Shown: positions 1 through 11,662 of the stretch, one piece after another | Numbering within the stretch: the stretch's first letter is position 1 | Layout: every line of letters begins with the position of its first letter | Assembly (NCBI GenBank): GCA_037102815.1 | Contig: BTPP01000003.1 | Span: 124,001-188,000, forward strand | From: Neurospora intermedia | Lineage: Eukaryota > Ascomycota > Sordariomycetes > Sordariales > Sordariaceae | Length of the DNA: 64,000 nucleotides | Direction: 5' to 3' | Position numbers and translations under genes: made by a program | Notes under the pieces: generated by a model | Database searches by the model: none | The model's input: only the letters and a program-made list of their open reading frames with translations | What the model was told of the DNA's origin: nothing

Positions 1-1056
1 ATCGTTCAACGGTCTGTATGGTGCAATCGGAGACCGGAGCTCCGCCACTCACAAAATGAGCTGAATCTGGAACGGACCAGTACAGGGGACGGCAATGGTT
101 GTTTCGGGCTTCTCGGCTTCCTTTTTAGCGTCTCGCAACACTGCTGTGACAGTGAGTTAAGCTGGAAATAATGGAGCTTTTGGGGCGGCTTGGATGATAA
201 TTGGCAAAGCTCGCTCGTTTACGTACCCCATAAGACCCTTCATTCCTTCATCTGCTGATAATGAAGCTCAACTGTTTTAAGATTTCAGTGATTCCAGAGT
301 TTTGATAAGAATCCGCAATCCATGTTTGGCCGCGGTGAGCCGCCCGCATTTCCATTCTACGATGTGTTTTTTTCTGCACGCAGGGAGATGGGAATACATC
401 AACGTCATGTCCGATAGAGGTACTGCGAGGTAGGGACAATTGACGGGCAGAGCAGAGACATGGGCATGGCAACTGAGGAACCTAACAGAGAGGGGTAGCG
501 GGCGGGCATGATGTCTGGGCTGGCTACAGGGATAGTGTAGTGTAGACAGATAGCATGGAGAACGGGGCCAGGCGGGAAACGTCCATCCAGTTCCAGGCCA
601 TCCCCAAGAATACCATCCTGACCATCAATAACCCCCCTGGCAGCCCTGACCTCGAGATCTCTAGAGATCTGCACCCAAGCGTCGCCCATCCCATCTTTAA
701 ATTTCCGGATCTTCGCACGTGGGGAAATCGGGGGAAACACTTCCTCGGGCTTGGAAAGAGTGTGTTGTACCAAACTATGATGTTCGCAAGGACCCCCATT
801 TGGGACGTTGCAGGAACCGTCACCACATATGTGTAAAGTCGATGTTACATAGCTGCACGTCGCTGTAATAGCCCAATGATTATTGATAGTCGATACTTCT
901 CTCCTCCCTTTCCCGTCACTAATGCTCTACCGCTATCAACCAGCCAGGCTTGTTGCTCCCATCTTCGCGATCTCATCACTGTAGGCTACCTTTCAGGTCC
1001 GACTGATTGGACTCACTGCACTCCAAAGTCTCATCCTGCTCTTATTCTACCCAGAG
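1..1056. other. intergenic, no supported gene
   Basis: This stretch lies downstream of the CUE/CCCH/Smr gene. Two open frames of about 90-120 codons overlap each other on opposite strands around 405-836. Neither has a recognisable domain or a clear splice structure. I see no RNA gene or repeat here. Confidence 0.5.
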
Positions 1057-3402
1057 TCACCGTCCCCTATGGCTAGCAGGGCCCTTGGGCGGCTCCTTGG
1101 CAGCCATCGGGTCCCTAACAAGCAACTTCACCTTGCCCTCCCCAATCTCCACCCCTTGAGACAGGATATCAACATCATCCTTGGGCTCGTCCTTCTTCAC
1201 CAAGCTGACACCATCCTGCGACAACGATTTATCCCAACTTCTCGCATCTATACCCAAAATCCCGCCCATGCTATTTCTGTCGCCCGGCACCGAAAATTCA
1301 CGGTAGGCGTAGCGCCACTCGTTAAGGAAAGTGCGCAACGCCTTGCCCACCTTGTCCTTGCCGTTCTTGCTGTGATGGCCGGTACCAGTAATGGCATAGA
1401 TAGGTCTGCTTTCGCTCGTGTTCTCGGTCAGAATACCTGCAAGGTATTCAACTGCCTCTTCGGGGTGAAGGCCGTGCAAGTCGACGTAGATCTCAGGGCA
1501 GCTGCCATTGTTTTTGTTGCGCTCCTCATAGAGCAGTGACGCGGCTTCGCGGTGAGCTTTCCTCATCAGGTCATTTTCGCTTTGCCCGCGCAAGCTCAGC
1601 GCCTTAGCCGCACGGGCATCGTTGCGGTTCCACGCCTGGGCAGCACTAGAAACCATGGTCAGTATTTGTCACCTCTGCGGCTTTGTGGGAACGTACCTCT
1701 GCAGGAATTTGTTGCGCAAGCCGCCGTGCTTAATGGCCTCCTGGCGTGCCTTGAGATACGCCTTGTTTGCCTTCTCTCCAGTCTCAAGCCAAGGGATGTG
1801 CTTGGGCGGTGGAATAGCTTGGGCAGCAGCGCTGTTCTCGCCATTTCGAATGCTAGTAGAGCTGCCATTGCGATTCAACTTACCATTAGGCCTCAAGTTG
1901 ATATTGACAGGAGAGGGAGACATCTTGACAATGTCGGCGAGTGTGCTCGGGCCTGGACTAGCAATTTCCTTGCTGCTGCTGCTGCCACTACCAGTGTGGC
2001 CATGTCCGCCCCTCTTCCCATGGTGCTTCTTGCTTTGCTTGGCTATGGCGGCGCCTAGCGTAGGAAATGCATCTGCATCGTCAGGAGACGGAACCGTTTG
2101 CGGAACTTCCTTTTGCTGGTGTCGACTACCAGGCCGCGATCGTGGACGATCGGGATAGCCGTAGTTGTGGTGGCCCTTGAAGCCCGGTGGCGGAGTGATC
2201 CCTACTGCGGGAGTGTTTGCTGATGCTGGAAAAACGTGCAACTGCTCAGGAGTTCCCGGCTGCAGGGACGGGAAACTATTAAAATCCTGAACGTTTACCG
2301 TCGAATAATGTGTCGGCGGTGTGCCCGAGCCGTCAATATGCAGCTTGTTCACCAGATGTGCCGGATCATGAGAAAATACGCAGGTATCACGAGCCAAACA
2401 GTTACCAGCAACCCAATACCTACAGTCGTCAGTCTCAGGTTCCGTGTTTTCAAGACAAGACACGACTTACTTGCAGATATGATTGCTTAAATCGTGACTA
2501 AACCGGCAATCAGAGCGCAGGCATTGCCCGGTGGACAGGTAGAACTTGCAAATCACACCCGATCTCTGCTGATCGGCCGGAGTCGCGGGGCGTTGATCAG
2601 GCGTCATTGACTTGCCAATCACAACCACCCTGGCCTCATCATTATGGCCAGAAAGGGAGACATCATCTTGTGCCGGGTCGTCCATAATAGAGGCAACGGT
2701 GGCACTGAGGTCATAGCCATGCATAGCAAGAGCAGCGCCAATTTCGTCGTCCGTCTTACTCGTGCCCAAGATGGACCTAAGCATGTCAAACGGACTCATA
2801 TCGGCCTGCTGAGTCGATACGAATTCGGGAGCAGCCACATTCAAGCCACTCGAGCCTCCGATAGAAGAGGTCACACTGAGACGGTCATCGTCACTGACGA
2901 GCCAGTCGACATTGTCCGACTGGTAATCTCCAAACACTTCCTGTGAGGGAGGTTCATCATTGGCGGCAAACTGATAGGCGTTCAGGTTAGGACTGTGGGG
3001 GACGGGTGTAGCAAACGCAAGTCGCGGGGATGGCCTAGGCGAACCAAAGGGAGATGCCGTCGAAGACATGGCCCGACCGAAGTTTGTCGGCACATATCCG
3101 GGAGGGGCAAGCGGACTGACGCTCAAGCGAGGCGAGCTGGAAAGAGGAGTACTAGAGCCTCTCCAGGGGGCCGGCGACGGGCGTCGGAGAATGCTCTGAC
3201 GTATGGACGGTGGAGATGTCGCCGTCCCGCCGCCATCTCGAAACCTCCACATGGCATCTAACACTGCATTATCCAGTGCCTGCCCGCTCAAGGTTGTCCT
3301 TTCCCTGAGAAGGTCCTGTAGCTTGTCCGTCTTCTCCTCGTCGTCGAGGTCTGGATCCTCGAGGACCGGAAGACAAATGTCGTATGTCTCGTCGGACACC
3401 AT
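1057..3402 (-). CDS. CUE-like / PAM2 / tandem CCCH / DUF1771-Smr protein
   Basis: Three exons on the minus strand: 3402-2471, 2419-1697 and 1645-1057, giving 747 aa. Both introns are 51 nt, with GTAAGT/CTGTAG and GTACGT/TTCTAG ends and CTGAC branch sites. Domains in order: a CUE/UBA-like helical segment near residues 206-243; two CCCH zinc fingers near 285-335, the second built across the first intron; a DUF1771 helix near 553-600; and a C-terminal Smr domain with DLHGLH and TGTGHHS. In yeast Cue2 and human N4BP2, CUE plus DUF1771-Smr mark ribosome-associated mRNA endonucleases, and the D-x-H of the Smr domain is catalytic; DLH is present here. LNVAAPEF near residues 187-194 matches the PAM2 motif that binds poly(A)-binding protein. 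I infer a cytoplasmic mRNA-surveillance nuclease. The start at 3402 is the first in-frame ATG. Confidence 0.9.
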
Positions 3403-5866
3403 CTTGGGCGCAACGGGTATTGTATGTGTTTTGTTGGGTGTTGGTGTCTCCTGTAGAAGCTCTGCCGTTGGTTGACGATGCGCTCGTGTAGTGCAAAGGC
3501 CACCAGGTGCTTTGGGACAGTCGGCGGCTGTTGTATTATATGATTCGACCAGATGAGACGGATGCCGGCAGCGTCAGCCTCGGACGCAAGGGCGGGCTGG
3601 GTATGTCGGGCACCGGCGAATCGAGTATGAAAGAGTCGAGATCGAGAATCTCTGTCGAGTAACGATATAGGGATAATCGCAAAACCGGGGGGTTCGAAGT
3701 CGGTTGCAAGAGGCCAATGGATGGTTCATCAAGGAACCAAGCAAACGGTAGTGATCGAGAATCGGGCGGTATCACGGCAGCGAGAGTGAGGGCCGATTAC
3801 CTCTAGTAGCATGTTGTCACCGCCTCGTCCGGACAGCGGAGGGGTCACAGGGGACCTTGCTTGTGGTTGAAGTTATATAGATATCGGAGCGCCGGCTCTT
3901 CGCAAAACGGTGAGTAGTGAACGGGGTAAGCTTAAGCGTGGTGGACGAGCGTGTGGTGTAAAGATAAAATGGAAGAAGCACGTGGAAGTTGGGCAGCGTA
4001 TTGTGCGATGTTGTGAGAGGCCGGAATCGGTGTGACAGACGATACACGGGCTGGCTGAGTCCGAGTATAGGTAGGATGCAGGGGCGGGAACCTTGACAGC
4101 CTAGGTAGAGGTATCTTGGCTCATGGGTCGGTCCTAGACGGACAAAATGTCGGGGGTACAGCTTCCAGTTTTCAGATGGGAAACAGTTGGTAGGATCCAA
4201 TCCGTGAAGAGAGGACAAACTGGTGATGCAGTCGCGAACGATTAAGTGGTAGAGGTGGAGGAAAGAAGCGATGTGGTGAGCAAGAGAAGGGAGTGGTAGG
4301 TAGGTAGGTAAGATACATATGCTCGAGTACCGTAGAGGTACGTGTTGGCTGACGGTGAGTAGGGTACCTACCTAGTACATGCAGCGATCGGACTGATCTG
4401 CCCGAGCGAGTGGGAGACTGCGATGGGAAGCAGGAACCTCAAGGGCGCAACAAACTGCGTGGATGGGAGAAACTGGACTGAAGGCGAGACTGCGTGTTGG
4501 AACGAGGAACCTTACCTAAACAACGAGACGCATCGAGCCCAGGCAGGTGTGGATGACGGGGAGTGGATGTGAGGCTGGGATGCACAGGGGAAGCTGCGCC
4601 GGTTGGGCAGCACCTCTCTGGTGCAGTGGTGTGCTCAGCTAGTGTAGGTCAGCACTCAACACTAACAGCACTGGAGCCAGCAGCGGGTTGGGTGTTTCCG
4701 TTGCGTGTGACAGGATGCCAGCCCCAGGACGACACGCCAAATCGGCGGGGAGTCGCCCCCCCGGGGAGGCCCTGGAACGCAGCAAGAGCTGCCGATGGAC
4801 GCGTGGGGTCGAGCTAGGCTGTCCGTGGCCGCCTGCCCGTCGGGGTGCGCACTGGGTTGAGTGGAGACTCCCCGTTGCCGAAACATTCCAACAGCGGGGC
4901 TGTTTCTTACTGGGTACCTCTACGTATCGTGCACAGACCTAATTCAACTCGCCTAGCTTGAGAGAGCCTCTGGACCTCCTCCTGTTGCCTTTTCCCCCTT
5001 GTGCTACTGAGCTGCCGTATGAGTGTATGTGGATGCTCCCCAGTCTTAGCTCCTTTAGTGATACAATGATGCCAGCACTGACTGACCGGCCCGCTCAATG
5101 CTGTGTTGGCGGAAACCCCAACATGAGAATATTCTCCCATTCTGCCTGAGACAAACAGGGGCCATCATCGCTTCACTCGAGACTTGATGAAAGGGGAAAC
5201 AAAAAGGGGGCGAGGAAGGAAGTGGAATCCTCGCAATGAGGTGGTCTCGGAGGCGGCCATAACCCATCCCAAGGCTACGGTTACGGCCAGTTTCCCGTCG
5301 AGTCACGGATGCTCATTGGCAGCTTGATCGCCGTACAAAGCCACAGAGATCCTTTGAAATCGGACGCATTGTTTGGATCCCTTCTTGTCGACGAATCAAT
5401 GCCCATGTATCTTCTCCAGGGGCAGGTTGTCTCATGGGAAGAATACGCTTGACTGATGCTTAACAGCCTTCACCCGTATCAATACATTCGCCCGATCCCA
5501 GTGTCCTTCAACATGCTCTGCAAGTGCATGAGGAACACGACCATCATTGATCTAGCTCGTCCCCCTTGTATGTATACGCCGTGCGAGACCGTCGCGGATG
5601 ATCGCTGCGATCGTAGGGCGGATATCGGTAGGCTGTAGGATTGCCACCAAGTTTCATCACTATTCATCCGTCCGGGGGAAATCATCTATCCTAGCTTGCC
5701 CCTGAAAATCAAATCGACTAATCGCTGGACAATGCAGGACTATATGATGTTTCGCTAAAGGGTCTACGTTTAAATGCGTACGTATATATACGCATATCAA
5801 CTTGATGTCTTCTATGTAGTGGAAAAAGAGCCCCCAGATCTCCGTTTCGATCCCCGTCTGTCCTAT
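3403..5866. other. long intergenic/upstream region
   Basis: About 2.4 kb holding the promoter and leader of the Smr gene and the 3' flank of the JmjC gene. A short (TAGG)n run sits near 4295-4312. The open frames here are short, mutually overlapping and without domains. No gene, RNA or mobile element could be supported. Confidence 0.5.
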
Positions 5867-7722
5867 TTAGGGGATCTCATCCTCCTCCCCCTCAATATCA
5901 TCGCCAAGGCCAAAACCAAAGGAAAAACCACCGCCCTTCTTGTGCTCCGGTCCACCGTCGGTGCTGTCGTGGCCAACCACTTGATCCCATCTCCTTTTCT
6001 TGTTTCCCTGCTTTTCCTCCATCTGCTTCACAGCCTCCTCTAACAGCTCAGGATACTCGACCCTCAAGCGCTCAACAAAGAGCGTGTATGGGTCCTCGAC
6101 CTCTTTCTTGAACCCCGAAATCTGATCGGCCTTGTATTTTAAGAAGGAAAGCACATCCGACAGGTGTGCCTTTGGCACAAAGTTCTGGGTGAGTGCGATG
6201 CCGGGCTCAAGGTTCACGACTAAATGCCACCAGCCACTGGGAACGTGGAGGATCTCGCCGGCGTGGCAAATGCCTTCTCTGCATTCGGGCAGCCTTCGCG
6301 CCTCTGCGTGGAACTCGAGGAGCCACTCGGCAATACTAAGAGGACTGGTGACTTCGCTCTGGTCTTCGGAGACATAGACGCCGGGAACCTCGGCTGATGG
6401 CGGGAACATGATCCAATACTTGGCTCCCTGAATGACCGCATTCCAGGCGCTCGTCGCGTTCGGGTCCTTGTGAAAGGTAGAGCCGCTCCGCTCAGGCCCG
6501 ATTATCATCCAGCGATGCGCCGGCCGCTCAGCACCGAGTAGCTCGAAGAGGTCCTTTCCGAAGCAGTCCGGGTTCCAGTAAGCGGCATCCTTGGTCTTGC
6601 CAACCTCGATTTTCATCTTCTCAACGAACTTCTTGTCGAACAAGTAAAGGGGACTTTCTTCCTGGCTGTCCATCATGTACTGATAGTATGTGGCGAAAGA
6701 CCAGTCTACCGCCTCGGCTCGGAAGACCACATCTGAATACATTTCATGTAGTTTGTCCATATTCCAGGATTTGAGGACGGGCCACGACTTGATGCACCTG
6801 GTCAAGATGAAGGGCTTCTTGCTCCATTTCTCTGCAAACTCATCATACGTCAGGTCGTCAAGACTAGGAATCTTGTTGGCTGGCGGGATGTTTCTCGTGT
6901 ACTTGGGCAACGAGATGTGACTGCAGACAAACGGACGATGCAAGACATCAGAGAAGACGTTGCTGCAGTCGATCTTGATACGCTTGTCGGGTGAGAGGCC
7001 GAGAACAGTTGCCCTCCAAGAGCCTTGCCATTGAAAAGACGTCTCGTTCTTGAAATCAGACCTACACCTCGGTTAACATGGATCGAGTCGATATGTTTCA
7101 GTGAAGATTTCACACCATTCTTAAGCAGAAGATGTCAGGTGTTTTGAAGCAAGTCAACAACAACCTACACAACTAAATACACATACAATATTTGGAAAAG
7201 ATGCCCACGTCTCCTATATCATTGAAAGGGGATATCTGACAAGAAATGCCGCTTGCACTACTGACAATACGTGTGTTGGGCCAATTCTAAGGTCAGGGGT
7301 CGGATGACTCCCAGGAAAGAAGGGGGTTGAGTGCGGTTGGATCATGAAAGTAATCTGCATCCGAAAGATGATCTAACTTACTCTAAGAAGATGGTTTTCC
7401 AGAGGTCATCATAGCTACATTGAGCATAGAGAAATTTGCAGGCATAGCCTAGAAGCCTCAAGGTACGCTTGTCCAGATACTCAAGGAGCTGGGCAAGCAT
7501 CTCATCGGGCAAGACTTGCAGATCACCCAAATTGACACGGGCATCGGTGCCAGTGTGGAAGTACTTGTTGCCTAGAGGCTTGATCCCAAGAGGGTGTGTG
7601 GGAACAGATGACTCGACGGCTGTTGAAGTATCATCTTCATCAGTCACTCTGTGACCCCCATTACCATTTGCCTCAAAGATGAGGGCCTCAGGCTTTTGGT
7701 GCTGATCTGTTGAGAGAAACAT
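5867..7722 (-). CDS. F-box + JmjC (JMJD6-like) dioxygenase
   Basis: Two exons: 7722-7382 and 7061-5867, 511 aa. The 320-nt intron runs from GTAAGT to GTGTAG. An F-box follows LPDEMLAQLL near residue 70. The C-terminal half is a JMJD6-type cupin. Fe(II) ligands fit H311 and D313 (FHKDPNATSAWN) and H393 (GWWHLVVNL), so the catalytic triad looks intact. JMJD6-like enzymes use 2-oxoglutarate and oxygen to hydroxylate lysines or demethylate; the F-box suggests recruitment to an SCF ubiquitin ligase. The substrate is unknown. The frame extends upstream to a TTG at 7806, but the first ATG is at 7722 and I chose it. The gene is divergent from eIF4A across about 1 kb. A basic, Gly-rich tail follows the cupin. 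Confidence 0.88.
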
Positions 7723-8747
7723 CGTATGAAGATTGCTGGGAGTTGCCGGTTCTGTCTGACTGTCATATGATGTTGACCTGTAACAAGGTATCCGTATATC
7801 CTCCAACTGTTGCAGCCAACCGCCGGATCGGATTAGGGCTACACGAGGTTGCTGCGTGTGTGTTGAGTGGAAGAGGATGGAAACGGGCCAGTGTCCAATG
7901 GAATAATACCAATCGTGACAATGGCTAGGTAGTTTGCGCAGAGGAGAGTGTGAGCGTGTACCAAGGACACACCACTTGGTGGCTGCAAGACCTAAAAGAA
8001 AATCCGGTTGTGGCCGAGGTGAACCCCGGCGTCGGCCAGTTTAATCGATAAAAGAAGTCAATCGATGGCGAGAACAGACAGAGAAGCGGAAAAAGGATAG
8101 GAGGGAAAAAGTCCTCCAAAGTGTCAACAACGCGCGCATGAGCTAGGTATGAATGTTTGACCCGGGACCCCCTGTATAACGTCACGGTATCAATGTGCTT
8201 TCAATGTCGCTGTCCCAGTGGCAGTCAGGAAAGGACAAAAAAAAAAAAAAAAAAAAAAGGACAAAGGCAGCGCGGCAGCGGCGCAAGTGCCAAGACCACC
8301 CCACCATAGAAGTGCGCAAGCTCTCTGATTGGCTCGTGATTATTGGGTTTGAAGGGCGGACGTCAAAAAAAGTTGACTGACATCCGTCCAATTCACAAGT
8401 CAGGTTTTTAGTGCCTGAGGCACACACAAATTTCGGTCCGCCAGCAAATTGAATTTTTTATCTGTCCGCCTACACCACAGGCTCTCCTCTTTTCTGCCCA
8501 CCCATTTCCAAACCCACATACAAACAGCCCCATCCCTCGACCTATTTTTCCAGATCCTTTTCTCTCAGTACAACTGGGAGATTTTGAATCTGTCGATTTT
8601 CCAATAACTTAATATCCTCTCCGACATATCTGCAACGTGACGTTTGCGGATATTTCTTTGCTTCCCTACCCCACCAACACTCAACAGTATTTCCAGATCT
8701 AAGCAGGGCTTGGATCCGGAAATCTTTGCGAATCTACAACCGCAATC
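7723..8747. promoter_or_regulatory. divergent intergenic region JmjC / eIF4A
   Basis: A 1-kb region must hold both divergent promoters. It contains a 22-nt A run at 8237-8258. The last 250 bases before the eIF4A ATG are pyrimidine- and AC-rich, as is usual for leaders of highly expressed fungal genes. I could not assign a specific transcription-factor site. Confidence 0.5.
8237..8258 (+). repeat. poly(A) tract, 22 nt
   Basis: An uninterrupted run of 22 A in the divergent intergenic region. Such tracts exclude nucleosomes in fungi; a promoter role here is inference. Confidence 0.85.
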
Positions 8748-10316
8748 ATGGCTACCGATAAGGGACTCGAGGATATCCCCGAGGGTACGTTCAAATTATC
8801 ATCATCACCACCAAAGGCCATCGCTACACTCGGTCGACGGCGTCGCGCAAGCGTTCGCCGTCGCCTCGGTGCTGTGCCTCGCCCCTCTTCCCCTCACCTG
8901 CCCCTCGTCGGCGCCCACATTTTCGGCATCACCACCCAACTCAGCAGTCACTGACAATCCTTTCTTCTCCCTTACAGGACAGATCGAGTCTAACTACGAT
9001 GAGACCGTTGACTCCTTTGACGAAATGAACCTGAAGCCCGAGTTGCTTCGCGGTAAGAACACCATGCCCGACCGAGCGGTGTATACATGTTCATATGCTG
9101 ATGGTCGATGTTAGGTATCTACGCTTATGGTTTCGAGCGCCCCTCTGCTATCCAGCAGCGCGCCATCATGCCCGTCATCAAGGGTAAGAAAATACCGCTT
9201 CTCGACAAGATGGGTAACTCGCGCTGACTCTTCAAAGGCCACGATGTCATTGCTCAGGCTCAGTCCGGTACTGGCAAGACTGCCACCTTCTCCATCTCCG
9301 TTCTCCAGAAGATCGACCCCAGCCTCAAGGCCTGCCAGGCTCTCATCCTCGCCCCCACCCGCGAGCTTGCCCAGCAGATCCAGAAGGTTGTTGTTGCCAT
9401 CGGTGACTTCATGAACATCGAGTGCCACGCCTGCATTGGTGGTACCTCCGTTCGTGATGACATGAAGGCCCTCCAGGACGGCCCCCAGGTCGTTGTTGGT
9501 ACCCCCGGCCGTGTCCACGACATGATCCAGCGTCGTTTCCTCAAGACCGACAGCATGAAGATGTTCGTCCTTGATGAGGCCGACGAAATGCTCTCGGTAT
9601 GTATACTTTCCAGCGCTCACAACAGGTCGGATGCAGAATGCTAACCTTTCTCCTTTCTACAGCGCGGTTTCACTGAGCAGATCTACGACATCTTCCAGCT
9701 CCTCCCCCAGAGCACCCAGGTCGTCCTTCTCTCCGCCACCATGCCCCAGGACGTCCTTGAGGTTACCACCAAGTTCATGCGCGAGCCCGTCCGCATTCTC
9801 GTCAAGAAGGACGAGCTTACCCTCGAGGGTATCAAGCAGTTCTACATTGCCGTTGAGAAGGAGGAGTGGAAGCTTGACACCCTCTCGGATCTCTACGAGA
9901 CCGTTACCATCACCCAGGCTGTCATCTTCTGCAACACCCGCAGAAAGGTCGACTGGCTCACCGACAAGCTGACTGCCCGTGATTTCACCGTCTCCGCCAT
10001 GCACGGTGACATGGACCAGGCTCAGCGTGATTTGATTATGAAGGAGTTCCGTTCCGGTTCTTCTCGTGTCCTGATCGCCACCGACCTCCTCGCTCGTGGT
10101 ATCGACGTTCAGCAGGTCTCCCTCGTTATTAACTACGATCTCCCCGCCAACCGCGAGAACTACATCCACCGTATCGGTCGTGGTGGTCGTTTCGGTCGTA
10201 AGGGTGTTGCGATCAACTTCGTCACCGCTGACGATGTCCGCATGATGCGCGAGATCGAGCAGTTCTACAGCACCCAGATTGAGGAGATGCCCATGAACGT
10301 CGCTGATCTCATCTAA
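8748..10316 (+). CDS. tif1: eIF4A, DEAD-box RNA helicase
   Basis: Five exons: 8748-8784, 8978-9052, 9115-9183, 9238-9596 and 9663-10316, 397 aa, the usual eIF4A length. It is the ATP-dependent helicase of the cap-binding complex that unwinds mRNA leaders during translation initiation. All core motifs are visible: the Q motif region ([10 protein letters not shown]), [49 protein letters not shown] and HRIGRGGR, then a C-terminal aspartate-rich end. Introns crowd the 5' end and have standard signals, for example GTAAGA with a GCTGAC branch in the third. Codon use is strongly biased, as expected for high expression. eIF4A fits better than the related FAL1/eIF4A3 because of the N-terminal sequence around residues 10-30, but the two are close paralogues. 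Confidence 0.95.
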
Positions 10317-11662
10317 ACAAAAAAAAGCAAAAAAGCCTCATTGATACACGATATCCTTTTCCTTATTCTCGGCATACCCCGCAACCTTTACACATCGGCA
10401 TCCACCTAGGATTTCAGAGGCGGCCTCGTGTACATGGTATTTGATAGAGAAGGAGGTTAAGGACTCTTTTCTTTCTACCGGGAATTTCGCTGGTTCAGCA
10501 TCTGGTGGCAATATTTTCTTACACCACAAAAAGCGCTGGTACGGATCTAGCACGTGCGCACGCTCATTTACTTTAGAGGTGCTCGGTGCTCAAAAAAGAC
10601 GGACAAAGGGACGGGCTGCTTTGTATTGAGGTTCTCTGGTCAATCTGTAACTAGTTGTCAAGGGAAGTTCTCAAAATGCGATTTAGACTGAATCTGGGGT
10701 CCTGGTGTTGTGAAGTGGGCGATGGCCTGGTGGGCTTTGTGGAGGCCGCAGCGATGACATTTGATGATCATGATGGTTCTTGTTCCCGGCAAAGCTGGAT
10801 AGGCAGGAGGACGCAGCCAGGTCAGCTGCTTCTGCTTGTTAGATTGTTAGGTTCAGTAACGGTGCTTTTGTAATTACTTCTTTTAACTTCACTGCTGTCT
10901 CCCAAGATGATGTCTATCCGGTTTTTGGTACTCTTTGTGAAGCAAATGGTATAATGAGTTGTTTATAACGTCGAACGAGCCCATATTATGATAACAAAAG
11001 TCTCGTGTGCTGGTACGACTGTCTTCACTTGGTATTCGGCGACAGCAACATCACTGCCGTCCGTTGCCCCCTACAGTAGTTCCATAGACTGACTGGTCAT
11101 GACTGTGAATGGAAATTAGGCCGTACCTAGTTCCACAAACCCCAAGTGTTTGTTCCTCCGTCAAACTTGCAACTCGAGTTGGATCTTGGATTAGGAACGA
11201 CTCTTCAATCCCAGGCTCAGCATAGCGGTTAGGGAAGAGGGAGGGAAACACCATGCTGGAAGTCCGTTCGAAGTCGATGTCGTCTTCAACTTGAGGTTGA
11301 AATGAGCTCCACATGTACGTAGCGGTCCTCCCCACACCAAGTCACGACGGGCGCCAGCTAGCACAGCCAAGAAACAACGTTGACTCGCCGGGGCGCCGCC
11401 TCGCAGCCTCTTCCGCTCCAACCCCAACCTCGAACCTGCAATTCATTGCAACCGCGTCCCTGTCCTTCTGCCGTCCCATCGATTTATGCCCGTCACAGGT
11501 TGGTCACATTCACCGGCCCTTAACCTAACGACCACTTTCAAACCTCCATCATACTTGTGACTCGTGGTGCGGCTCCTTCGCCTACCTATATTTATTCTCT
11601 TATCACCGAGCCCCTGTCCGCAAACCCGATTAGTACATCTTATTGTCGCGACATCACGCAAA
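10317..11662. other. intergenic
   Basis: The 3' flank of eIF4A and the promoter of the Yra1-like gene. A 94-codon minus frame at 11051-11335 has no recognisable domain. No RNA gene or repeat was found. Confidence 0.5.

Noticed and set aside
405-836. Overlapping open frames of 90-122 codons on both strands
   Set aside because: No domain, no splice logic and mutual overlap; composition does not favour either strand.
7723-7806. Upstream extension of the JmjC frame to 7806
   Set aside because: It begins with TTG, not ATG; the ATG at 7722 fits a normal eukaryotic start.
11051-11335. 94-codon minus-strand frame between eIF4A and the Yra1-like gene
   Set aside because: No recognisable domain and no supporting context.
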